DNA of 7,434 nt from JBAXGW01 sp037139195 (GCA_037139195.1 JBAXGW010000120.1:1-7434); one strand, 5' to 3'. Shown: positions 1 through 6,207, counted from the stretch's first letter. Notes: a model not told the origin generated them from the sequence alone. Numbers and translations are program-made.

Positions 1-14
1 TTTTTTTTCTTATA

Positions 15-42
15 CTTCGTCACGCAGAGCGTAGTCGAAGCG
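15..42 (+). repeat. Single arm of the TCAC-CTGAGCG-AGTCGAAG repeat family at the window edge
   Basis: This stretch carries GTCACGCAGAGCGTAGTCGA followed by AGCG, the plus-oriented arm of the repeat family found again at 122-145, 561-584 and 994-1017. The T8 run and CTTATAC just before it (1-14) also match the sequence before the 561-584 arm, so 1-42 parallels 543-584. By analogy with those copies, a minus-oriented partner arm should lie just outside the window. Confidence 0.8.
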
Positions 43-60
43 CTATTGTTTTTTTTCTTT

Positions 61-459
61 TTATAATTTCCCTTCGACTTCGCTCAGGGTGACATGTTGT
101 TGTTGTTGTTGTTGTTGTTCTGTCTCGCTGAGCGTAGTCGAAGCGCCTTTTATATATAATAAACTTGAACTTTCATTTTTACATTTTGATAAATCAGTTA
201 ATTTTTCAAATTCACTACTAATTAATGCTTCTTTTTTCGCTCTACTCCATCCCTTAATTTTCTTTTCCCACAATATTGCCTGTGTTGGGTTTTGGAAAAT
301 TTCATAAAATACTAAATTTAAAGGACGACGAGTATAAGTGTAACAGTCTTTATTAATTCCATAATTGTGTTCAACAATACGTTTGTCTAAATCATTGGTA
401 ACTCCCGTGTAATAAGAGTTGTCCGAACATTTTAGAATGTAAACGTACATTGTTTTCAT
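61..459 (-). CDS. GIY-YIG nuclease family protein with a repeat-encoded C-terminal tail
   Basis: Small GIY-YIG endonuclease-like protein of the stand-alone URI-domain type. Residues 5-19 carry the paired motif (YVYIL, then SYYTG), followed by DKRIVEH with the family arginine at R27 and by WEKKIKGWSRAKKEAL, where E65 is the expected metal-binding glutamate. The catalytic domain (about 1-95) therefore looks complete. Such proteins are presumed to nick or cut DNA; the substrate of this subgroup is unknown to me. The tail from about residue 105 is translated repeat DNA: one palindrome arm gives STTLSETE, a CAA microsatellite gives seven glutamines, and the opposite arm gives HVTLSEVEG before the stop. 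The start is uncertain: M4 (MYVYILKC) is the more typical family start, while M1 lies two bases from a 17-base A tract (coding strand). It is last in the minus-strand gene row, 138 bp after the STAS gene. The nuclease call is firm; biological role is not. Confidence 0.88.
   Translation of the reverse strand: MKTMYVYILKCSDNSYYTGVTNDLDKRIVEHNYGINKDCYTYTRRPLNLVFYEIFQNPTQAILWEKKIKGWSRAKKEALISSEFEKLTDLSKCKNESSSLLYIKGASTTLSETEQQQQQQQHVTLSEVEGKL
70..145. repeat. Palindromic repeat pair around a TTG/CAA microsatellite, inside the GIY-YIG reading frame
   Basis: A minus-oriented arm (70-93, CCCTTCGACTTCGCTCAGGG plus TGAC) and a plus-oriented arm (122-145) are reverse complements at 20 of 24 positions. 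They flank a spacer of about eight TGT units (95-119). The whole hairpin lies in the 3' coding end of the GIY-YIG gene and stays in frame. The trinucleotide spacer can change length without shifting the frame. Confidence 0.9.
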
Positions 460-461
460 CG

Positions 462-478
462 TTTTTTTTTTTTTTTTT
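462..478. repeat. 17-base homopolymer tract next to the nuclease start codon
   Basis: A run of 17 T on the plus strand (A on the coding strand) ends two bases before the first ATG of the GIY-YIG gene. Runs this long are slippage-prone in replication and in sequencing, so the exact length should be treated with caution. Its position could affect translation initiation but would not alter the reading frame. Confidence 0.85.
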
Positions 479-480
479 AA

Positions 481-584
481 TGCCCTTCGACTTTAGTTTA
501 TCCAGAGCCTGACGAAGGGCTCAGGGTGACTATTTGTTTATATTTTTTTTCTTATACTCTGTCACACTGAGCGTAGTCGAAGTG
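481..584. repeat. Composite palindromic repeat unit between STAS and nuclease genes
   Basis: The left part (482-530) is a long form of the minus-oriented arm: it begins CCCTTCGAC and ends CTCAGGGTGAC, but an internal segment creates its own hairpin (GCCCTTCG at 482-489 against CGAAGGGC at 513-520). After a T-rich spacer comes the plus-oriented arm GTCACACTGAGCGTAGTCGA with AGTG (561-584). Bases 481-539 are identical to 922-980 on the other side of the STAS gene. The unit begins 13 bp beyond the STAS stop, so it would form the 3' end hairpin of that transcript if transcription stops there. Confidence 0.88.
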
Positions 585-597
585 TCTTATTAATAGT

Positions 598-903
598 TTA
601 TTCATTAGCAACTAGTAATCCCGTACTTTCCAATATATTAGTCAAATCATCATTTAAACTCCAGTTTATAGCAAATTTTTTGTTTTCACTTATAGCTTTA
701 GTTTTAAATGCAATTAAAAGCTGAATAAATGTTATGTCAAGTGCTTGTATATTGGAAATTGCAAACAAATATCCAGATTCAGCTTTTGATAAACTTAAAA
801 AATCATTTTTCAAACCTTCAGCATTTTTAAGAGACAATTCTCCTTCCAAAGCAATTTCGCTAATGCCGTTCCCTGTTTGATTTATATTTATAGTATAGCT
901 CAT
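598..903 (-). CDS. STAS-domain protein (anti-sigma-factor-antagonist-like)
   Basis: A 101-residue single-domain STAS protein. Beta strands are predicted at about 3-9 and 15-20 (ISEIALEGELSL), followed by the helix NAEGLKNDFLSL. The diagnostic segment is ISNIQALDITFIQLLIAFKT (50-69). The D56-I57-T58 turn occupies the place where SpoIIAA-type proteins carry the phosphorylatable serine or threonine, so T58 is the candidate site. Proteins of this family switch partners: when unphosphorylated they bind an anti-sigma factor or another serine kinase, and some sit in signalling complexes. No cognate serine kinase or phosphatase is visible here. It is 122 bp downstream of the CheZ/MCP-like gene and in the same orientation, so a role in the same signalling pathway is inferred. 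The full usual STAS length is present. Repeat units lie in the spacers on both sides. Confidence 0.85.
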   Translation of the reverse strand: MSYTININQTGNGISEIALEGELSLKNAEGLKNDFLSLSKAESGYLFAISNIQALDITFIQLLIAFKTKAISENKKFAINWSLNDDLTNILESTGLLVANE

Positions 904-921
904 TTTTCGTTATTATTTTGT

Positions 922-1017
922 TGCCCTTCGACTTTAGTTTATCCAGAGCCTGACGAAGGGCTCAGGGTGACTATTTGTTTTTTTTAGTACTTCGTCACGC
1001 AGAGCGTAGTCGATGCG
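922..1017. repeat. Second composite palindromic repeat unit, upstream of the STAS gene
   Basis: Same organisation as the unit at 481-584: the long minus-oriented arm (923-971), a shorter T-rich spacer, and the plus-oriented arm GTCACGCAGAGCGTAGTCGA with TGCG (994-1017). Bases 922-980 are identical to 481-539 over 59 bp and in the same orientation. The unit fills nearly all of the spacer between the STAS start and the stop of the CheZ/MCP-like gene. Confidence 0.88.
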
Positions 1018-1025
1018 TTGTGTTT

Positions 1026-2783
1026 TTAAAACAATTCAATTGAATCCGATTCTACTTGCCCACATGGAACACATTGTTCGGTTTTGCCTTTATGGTCAAT
1101 TACTCTATTATGAATAGTTCGTTCACTTTGCATAGTATAGCTAAGTTCTATTTCTTCAAGACCAATGTTTCTATCAAAATCTTGTTTTGGCAGTTTGATT
1201 TTTTGATCATCTTCTATTATTCTTTTAGAATTATCAACCAACGAAGCAATAATATTTTCGAAATATTCGGAATGATTAATATGATTTATTGATTGGCTTA
1301 TTGTTTCTGCATTCATCGCAATTAAATCGTTGTTTTTTGATAGAATATTAAAAATTCTATTTTTTTCATTTAACGGAAGAATTGCCGATTTCACTTTTTC
1401 AATAATCATTGCTTCTATAGAGTCCTCAGTATTGTTAGTCTCTAATTCAGTAGCAATTAAAATGTCAAGTTTTTTAGCCCATTCAATTAAAAGAAGGGTT
1501 AATTCGTGAACTTTAGAAGAAATTTCGGTAAATCGCTGATTTAAAGAAATAAACTTTGCAGTGAACTCTTTAACGAAAATAGGAGTTATTGAGAATTTGT
1601 TTTCATTATAGAATTTATTAATTTCTATAGCTTCATTGGCAATGGTGCTAAATTCTTCAACATACCATTCAATATCTTTTAAAAGATCAGATGTTGAATG
1701 TATATTTTCATTTAATAAATCGTCGAATTTAACTTTATTGAATAGGAGAGTGGCTGTTTGAGCCAATTTGTTTTTTATGTCAAGTATTTCAGCATATTCA
1801 TAAAAATGAATGTGATTTATAAAGTCTTTGCTGCTTTCGTCGATATAATGGTTGTTATTTTCTATGATAGAAAGGTTGCTGCTAATATCGGAAAATGCAC
1901 ACTGACAATAGTTGTTCGCATCATACAATAAAGCATGGTGAAGTTCCATTATATCATAAAAAGAACCTAGGTATTTGAAGTTTTTAGAATCACTAGATTC
2001 TGCATATACTTCAAATTCTTCAACTAGCTTTTTGTTGATTTGTTGAATATGCTCAAGCTTTTGGCGGATAATATCATGATATTGAATATCAGTAATTATT
2101 TTATCAATACTCATTGCACAAGATGATGATTTTTCAACTATCAATGGTAAGCGAACAACAGCAAGTTTATGGTTTTTTGCAAAAAGCCCCAAAATTTTTG
2201 ATGTTTTCTGAATGGTGCTTTCTGAGGTTTCAATCTTTGTTTTTTTAAGTTTAGTAAAAACCTTTAAGCTGTCGGTAAGCGAGCTGCGAATTTGAGCAAA
2301 ATTGCAAACAACAAACGAATTTACAAAATTCATTGTTGCTTTAAATTCGTCAATGTTTTTTATTATTTCTTGCTTTTCTTCAGGGTTTTTAATGTCTTCA
2401 AAAAGCTTATAAACATCTTCTCTAAACAAAGGAATAGAGTTGGTAGAGTTGGTAAAGTTATTGAAGGAAATATTAATAAGCGTGAAGTTTGTTTGCAAAC
2501 GTTCGAATAAATCTCCAAAAAGCGATACTTGTCTTTGAAAATCAATAAGCTTAATTTTCATTTCTTCGTATTCCCCATCCAGCACTCTGAAAAAATCTTT
2601 GCTTTCGCGACAATTTAGTAGCCTAGAAATTTCGATAGCATTCTCAGTGATTTTTGTCGATTGAGAATAGTAGTTTCTGAGATGTTTACTAATACTAACA
2701 AAATCAGTTGACGAGTAGATAATTAATTCATCTATCTGATCGTTAAAACGCTTTAATAACTCAATGGTACTTTTTATATCCAT
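1026..2783 (-). CDS. All-helical CheZ-like / degenerate MCP-like signalling protein
   Basis: A 585-residue, almost entirely helical soluble protein with no signal peptide or membrane segment; I do not recognise it as a named family. Two regions suggest chemotaxis ancestry. At 231-246, TDIQYHDIIRQKLEHI resembles the CheZ active-site helix (E. coli CheZ QDLTGQ, catalytic D143 and Q147); the matching D237 and Q241 keep the same four-residue spacing. At about 477-525, NNDLIAMNAETISQSINH and the later F-x-x-I-I-A resemble the MCP hairpin tip (NLLALNAAIEAA...F-x-V-V-A), but the Glu and Arg residues that contact CheW/CheA are missing. Near the end is SYTMQSERTIHNRV (548-561), and the last residues are DSIELF, comparable in character to the acidic, Phe-terminated CheY-binding tail of CheZ. 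A receiver gene lies upstream and a STAS gene downstream. I infer a cytoplasmic CheY-type phosphatase or docking scaffold. The reading frame is long and intact; function is tentative. Confidence 0.72.
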   Translation of the reverse strand: MDIKSTIELLKRFNDQIDELIIYSSTDFVSISKHLRNYYSQSTKITENAIEISRLLNCRESKDFFRVLDGEYEEMKIKLIDFQRQVSLFGDLFERLQTNFTLINISFNNFTNSTNSIPLFREDVYKLFEDIKNPEEKQEIIKNIDEFKATMNFVNSFVVCNFAQIRSSLTDSLKVFTKLKKTKIETSESTIQKTSKILGLFAKNHKLAVVRLPLIVEKSSSCAMSIDKIITDIQYHDIIRQKLEHIQQINKKLVEEFEVYAESSDSKNFKYLGSFYDIMELHHALLYDANNYCQCAFSDISSNLSIIENNNHYIDESSKDFINHIHFYEYAEILDIKNKLAQTATLLFNKVKFDDLLNENIHSTSDLLKDIEWYVEEFSTIANEAIEINKFYNENKFSITPIFVKEFTAKFISLNQRFTEISSKVHELTLLLIEWAKKLDILIATELETNNTEDSIEAMIIEKVKSAILPLNEKNRIFNILSKNNDLIAMNAETISQSINHINHSEYFENIIASLVDNSKRIIEDDQKIKLPKQDFDRNIGLEEIELSYTMQSERTIHNRVIDHKGKTEQCVPCGQVESDSIELF

Positions 2784-2794
2784 CTTTAGTTTTT

Positions 2795-2827
2795 ATTAGT
2801 GAATAGTGATTAGTGAATAGTGATTAG
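2795..2827 (+). repeat. Partial heptad repeat (AGTGAAT/AGTGATT) lacking the conserved core
   Basis: Tandem seven-base units alternate as AGTGAAT and AGTGATT just upstream of the 585-residue protein's start. They belong to the same family as the arms at 3354-3402 and 3812-3846, but here there is no TCTGCCGTTAGGCTC core and no inverted arm. It looks like a decayed or half copy. Confidence 0.75.
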
Positions 2828-2917
2828 ACGATTCAAAAAATTGAGGCCTTTTCTTAATTCAATATTTCAACTAAATGTATATTTATAATAATAATTTGTT
2901 TTTTTATTCTTTTTATT

Positions 2918-2963
2918 ACTTCGACTCACTTCGACTCCGCTCAGTGACCACCGCTCAGTCACC
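2918..2963. repeat. Diverged copy of the TCGACT-CGCTCAG-TGAC palindrome family
   Basis: CACTTCGACTCCGCTCAGTG followed by AC (2927-2948) is a minus-oriented arm of the family seen at 70-145, 481-584 and 922-1017. It is preceded by a partial duplication (ACTTCGACT) and followed by a broken arm (CCGCTCAGTCACC). A CTTCTTT-type pyrimidine tract (about 2969-2990) runs into the receiver gene's stop. It sits just downstream of the receiver gene, in line with the family's habit of lying just beyond stop codons. Confidence 0.75.
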
Positions 2964-2988
2964 GTCTGTTCTTCTTTCTTCTTTCTTC

Positions 2989-3351
2989 TTAATTCTTGCT
3001 TCTAATATCATCTAATATTGTTTTTACATTTTCTGAAGTAAATGGTTTGTATAATATATAATCAAAACCCACTTCTTTCATTTTTTCTGCAATTTCTTCA
3101 GTAAAGTGTGCCGTAAAAGAAACAACAGGAATTGTAAGCTTTAAATCGTTTTTTATGGCTGTTGCTGTTTCTAATCCATTCATTACTGGCATTTCAATAT
3201 CAAGAAATACTACATCAGCAGGATGGATCGATAAATAATCAAAAACTTTCTTTCCATCATCAAAACCAACAAAATCAACCTCTAGTTTTTTAAATATTTC
3301 TATTAGTAGAATTCTGTTGTAAATCATGTCGTCTGCAAATACTATTTTCAT
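2989..3351 (-). CDS. Single-domain CheY-like response regulator (receiver 1)
   Basis: A 120-residue stand-alone receiver. The acidic pair D7-D8, the phospho-acceptor D51 in FLDIEMPVMNGLETAT, the switch threonine T80 (SFTAH) and the lysine K102 in YKPF are all present, so it should be phosphorylatable. It has no DNA-binding or enzymatic output domain, so it presumably works by binding another protein, as CheY does. The 585-residue protein with the CheZ-like motif, 205 bp downstream, is the obvious candidate partner or phosphatase. No histidine kinase is encoded in the window. It is a close paralogue of the receiver at 6965-7348 (same length to the lysine, same DIEMPVMNGLETAT block). The start codon is only two bases away from the heptad-repeat palindrome 3354-3439, so its leader is repeat DNA. 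Confidence 0.95.
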   Translation of the reverse strand: MKIVFADDMIYNRILLIEIFKKLEVDFVGFDDGKKVFDYLSIHPADVVFLDIEMPVMNGLETATAIKNDLKLTIPVVSFTAHFTEEIAEKMKEVGFDYILYKPFTSENVKTILDDIRSKN

Positions 3352-3353
3352 AT

Positions 3354-3439
3354 AGTGATTAGTGATTGGTGATTGGTGAATGGTGATTAGTGATTAGTGA
3401 TGTCTGCCGTTAGGCTCTATTCACTGCTCACTATTCACG
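3354..3439. repeat. Heptad-arm palindromic repeat, copy A (3' flank of the four-helix-bundle gene)
   Basis: The left arm is seven tandem heptads of the form RGTGATT (3354-3402). Next comes the core TCTGCCGTTAGGCTC (3403-3417) with its small GCC-GTTA-GGC hairpin. The right arm is inverted heptads ATTCACT, GCTCACT, ATTCAC (3419-3438). The bases GATGTCTGCCGTTAGGCTC are identical in copy B (3843-3861). The stop codon of the four-helix-bundle gene (3431-3433) lies inside the right arm, and the receiver gene starts two bases beyond the left arm. Confidence 0.9.
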
Positions 3440-3799
3440 AATTGTTGTTTTGTTTTTCAAATATCTAATAAACCCCATAATTAACTTGCCCGTTATTTCT
3501 ATTTTCTCATCTAAATGTATTTTATTTAAATTGCTTATCAATTCAATTCTTTCAGCAATGATGATTTGTGTTTCTAATTCAGCTAAAGAGCCCATTGAAA
3601 TATGAAGGAAATTAATAAGTTCTTTATCTGATTTTCTTCCACACCCTTCTGCAATATTCGAAGCTATTGATATAGCACTTCTTTTTATCTGAGATGATAA
3701 TCCATACTTCTCATCGTTTGGGAATGTTGAAATAATCTTGTAAATATCAACAGATAAGTCAACTGCGTTTTTCCATACATCTAATTCTTTATGATTCAT
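3431..3799 (-). CDS. Four-helix-bundle protein of the 23S rRNA intervening-sequence (S23) family
   Basis: A 122-residue protein with the family hallmarks: ELDVWKNAVDLSVDIYKI near the N-terminus, FPNDEKYGLSSQIKRSAISI (26-45), then SNIAEGCGRKSDKELINFL and GSLAELETQI. This is a full-length member of the group first found in insertions within 23S rRNA genes of spirochaetes and common in Bacteroidota chromosomes. Members form small helical oligomers; their cellular role is not known. Related folds include the accessory protein of diversity-generating retroelements, but no reverse transcriptase is present here. The gene sits between the large sensor and receiver 1, and palindromes of one family fill both spacers. 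Its last codons (CGT GAA TAG) are repeat sequence. This suggests the gene and repeat arrived as a unit that split a sensor-receiver gene pair (inference). Confidence 0.93.
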   Translation of the reverse strand: MNHKELDVWKNAVDLSVDIYKIISTFPNDEKYGLSSQIKRSAISIASNIAEGCGRKSDKELINFLHISMGSLAELETQIIIAERIELISNLNKIHLDEKIEITGKLIMGFIRYLKNKTTIRE

Positions 3800-3811
3800 A
3801 TGTTCTTGATT

Positions 3812-3890
3812 CGTGACTAGTGAATAGTGATTGGTGAATAGTGATGTCTGCCGTTAGGCTCGATTCACAATTCACTGCTCACAATTCACT
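3812..3890. repeat. Heptad-arm palindromic repeat, copy B (5' flank of the four-helix-bundle gene)
   Basis: Five heptads on the left (CGTGACT, AGTGAAT, AGTGATT, GGTGAAT, AGTGATG; 3812-3846), the core TCTGCCGTTAGGCTC (3847-3861) and four inverted heptads on the right (ATTCACA, ATTCACT, GCTCACA, ATTCACT; 3863-3890). It has the same orientation as copy A, so the two copies are direct repeats around the gene. The right arm's edge overlaps the TAG stop (3889-3891) of the large sensor. Confidence 0.9.
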
Positions 3891-6135
3891 AAAATAACTC
3901 TACTTCAATATTCTGTAAAAATGCGGTAAACGTTGTTTCATTTGCTCCTTCAATTCTTGTTAATGTTAATAAAACAGGAACTTCTGAGCCAGAAATATGT
4001 TTAGCCATAATTTCCGTTTTTACATCAATTTGTATCTCTCTGTTTTCTCCATTGCCTTTATATGTAATATCTTTCCCTTTAATTTCAAAAGCCAATACAG
4101 CGTCTATCTTAGTTCCTATAGCAATATTTTTATCAAAGCCAGTAATATCGCTAGCTGTTTTATTAAACATTTCGATTATGCCATCTTTATTGAAAGTAAC
4201 AATTCCTTCAATACAACCTTCGAGAATAGAGAATGTTTTTGTTTTTTCATTTTCTATCTGCAAGTTCTTTTTGTTCATTTCAATTTGAACTTGTTCAAGC
4301 TCTTCTAAGTGTTTGCGTAGTTCAGTTTCTTGAAGTTTAAGAGCTTCTGCCTGTTTAATGGTTTCTTGCTCCATGCGTTTTTGTTCTGTGATGTCGTGTC
4401 CAATTAATATAATTTTCACAACTTCGTCGTACAGGTCTTTAACTGGTGATAAAGAGCATTGCAACCATCGTTCAACTCCTAATTTTGTGTTAAATTGAAC
4501 CTCTCCTTTAAAGAATTGTTTGTCAAGTAATTTCTCCCAATAGTTTTTTATTGTAGTACCGTGGTTTCCACTTATGAAAGAATATAAACTATTTCCAGAT
4601 GTATCCTCTTTAGTGTATCCAAACATTTCAATAAATAATGAATTTGTAGAAATGATATTTGCCTCTGTATCAATTTCTATTTTTACGCTACCATGATTAA
4701 GCGCATTTATCTGACCTTCAAAATCTAATCCTTGTTTCTTTTGTTCGGTATTGTCAATTGCTAAAAACAATATTTTTTCAACACCGCCATTATGAGTTCT
4801 CACACAAACATAAGTTGCCATGGTCCAAAGGTCTTTACCGTCTTTGGTTATATGCTTCATATATCCCTCAAAATGTTTACCACCAGCAGCTAAGGTTTCC
4901 CATATTTTCAAGAACCATTCTTTGTCTTTTTTGTCAATAAACATTGTAATATGCTGATTGTCTACTTCTCTTGTAGAAGAATAGCCTAGTTTGTCTAGAA
5001 ACTTGGTGTTTGCATAAAGTAATTTGCCACTAGTATCATACTCAGCGCGTATAAGTGTATGATTAACAGAATTTGTAAAACTAGCTAATTGTTCGCTTTG
5101 TCGAGCTGCTTCTTCCTGCGTAGCTTTAAGCTCTTCCATGTTTTGACGCATGGCTTCTTCTTGTTCACGCATGGCATCAGCTTGCTTTTGCGATTGTTCA
5201 AGAAGAATAGAAGTTTTAATATTTACTTTTACCCCCGAAATGGTAGAGGCTATATTTTCCGAAAGTTTTTCAACAAACTCTATTTCAAATTGTTCGAGTA
5301 CTTTAAAAGAAGCTATTTCAATTACACCAAATACCTCATCATTAACTTTTATGGGTGTAATTAATACACAATTGGGCGTTGCTTCGCCAATTCCAGACGT
5401 TATATAAGTGTATTTGTCAGGCACATCGGTTAAGAAAATAGATTCTTTTTCAATCCAACAAGTTCCTGCCAAACCTTCTCCTGGTTTGATTGTTTTTTCT
5501 TCAAATTTACGACGGTCGTAAGCGTACATTGCCTTTAATTCTAAGAATTCATCTCTTGAATCATTGTCGTTAATGATGAAAAAGCCTCCTTGGTTAGCTT
5601 CTAGGTATTTTATTAAGTTGCTAAGTATATTATAACTTAATTTGTCAATATCATCGTTGTCTTTTCTAAGGATATCAGCAAAACGAGCAAGTCCCTGATT
5701 GGTCCAATTTCTTTGTTCGTTTTGTTGTTTGAATATTTTTTCGTCTTCAATTTTCTTTAAAAGGCTATCACGTAAATCCAATAGGCTTTTGCCCATTTCG
5801 TCTTGCTGATCGGTTATTTCGTAAGAATATTCAGTGTTTCCTTTGCTTAATTCTTCTGTGAATTTTACTATTTTAGCAGCTCTTTCGTGTTCAGATACAG
5901 TTAGTTGTTCGAAGTTATTATTTAAAATGTTAATTTTATTTTGAAATATATAAACCAAAGGAATTACTGCGATTGGCAATAAATCAAATAAATATAATAA
6001 ACTTGTGTTTTTATGTAAATTAGCAAGTGTTTTTAATGTAAAACCAAGTCCACTTAATTGGCAATAGAAAAAATACATACCAAAAAGTAAAACAATAGCA
6101 TAAAGAAAATATTTAAGCGATAATTTTAATGACAT
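3889..6135 (-). CDS. Membrane-anchored HAMP-like/GAF/PAS/PAS/PAS sensor without a kinase domain
   Basis: A 748-residue sensor, counted from the ATG at 6135. Two hydrophobic helices (about 8-30 and 44-64) place it in the membrane with little outside. A HAMP-like segment follows (about 75-132, ending DEMGKSLLDLRDSL). Then come a GAF domain (about 146-302), a coiled coil (about 304-350, REQEEAMRQNMEELKATQEE), two PAS domains (about 352-465 and 475-587, each closing with D-x-T-E-Q-K), a second coiled coil, and a C-terminal PAS domain (about 633-748). No HisKA, ATPase, GGDEF, MCP or phosphatase domain follows; the protein ends NIEVELF. It probably senses a small ligand or redox state and signals through protein contacts. 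The frame is open up to a TTG at 6210, but that TTG lies inside a promoter -7 element and no ATG occurs before 6135, so the later start is chosen. The stop overlaps repeat copy B. The domain calls are confident; ligand and output are unknown. Confidence 0.88.
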   Translation of the reverse strand: MSLKLSLKYFLYAIVLLFGMYFFYCQLSGLGFTLKTLANLHKNTSLLYLFDLLPIAVIPLVYIFQNKINILNNNFEQLTVSEHERAAKIVKFTEELSKGNTEYSYEITDQQDEMGKSLLDLRDSLLKKIEDEKIFKQQNEQRNWTNQGLARFADILRKDNDDIDKLSYNILSNLIKYLEANQGGFFIINDNDSRDEFLELKAMYAYDRRKFEEKTIKPGEGLAGTCWIEKESIFLTDVPDKYTYITSGIGEATPNCVLITPIKVNDEVFGVIEIASFKVLEQFEIEFVEKLSENIASTISGVKVNIKTSILLEQSQKQADAMREQEEAMRQNMEELKATQEEAARQSEQLASFTNSVNHTLIRAEYDTSGKLLYANTKFLDKLGYSSTREVDNQHITMFIDKKDKEWFLKIWETLAAGGKHFEGYMKHITKDGKDLWTMATYVCVRTHNGGVEKILFLAIDNTEQKKQGLDFEGQINALNHGSVKIEIDTEANIISTNSLFIEMFGYTKEDTSGNSLYSFISGNHGTTIKNYWEKLLDKQFFKGEVQFNTKLGVERWLQCSLSPVKDLYDEVVKIILIGHDITEQKRMEQETIKQAEALKLQETELRKHLEELEQVQIEMNKKNLQIENEKTKTFSILEGCIEGIVTFNKDGIIEMFNKTASDITGFDKNIAIGTKIDAVLAFEIKGKDITYKGNGENREIQIDVKTEIMAKHISGSEVPVLLTLTRIEGANETTFTAFLQNIEVELF

Positions 6136-6207
6136 AAGTATTTGATATTTAGTTTTTAATGATTGAGCGGTGGTTTGGTTAAGTAATAGTACTAATGTTA
6201 TTGAAAG

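Noticed and set aside
89..307. Plus-strand open frame starting with a run of cysteines
   Set aside because: It is the reverse side of the CAA/TTG microsatellite and the GIY-YIG coding region; the poly-Cys run is a reading of TGT units and nothing after it resembles a protein family.
482..530. Intrinsic terminator for plus-strand transcription (hairpin followed by T-rich DNA)
   Set aside because: The hairpin and T-rich stretch are real, but there is no plus-strand gene for it to serve; the sequence is better explained as a repeat copy.
481..1017. Insertion sequence or transposon ends from the inverted and direct repeats
   Set aside because: No transposase is encoded and the paired arms lie close together as hairpins, so these are miniature palindromic repeats, not the termini of a standard IS.
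2363..2545. Second minus-strand frame inside the 585-residue gene
   Set aside because: It lies wholly within the long intact gene in another frame and has low-complexity content only.
3354..3890. CRISPR array from the regularly repeated short units
   Set aside because: The repeated units are contiguous heptads with no unique spacers, the pattern is palindromic, and no cas gene is nearby.
3889..6135. Calling the large sensor a histidine kinase
   Set aside because: Despite the GAF/PAS architecture typical of such kinases, no phospho-acceptor histidine helix or ATP-binding N, G1 or G2 boxes are present before the stop.
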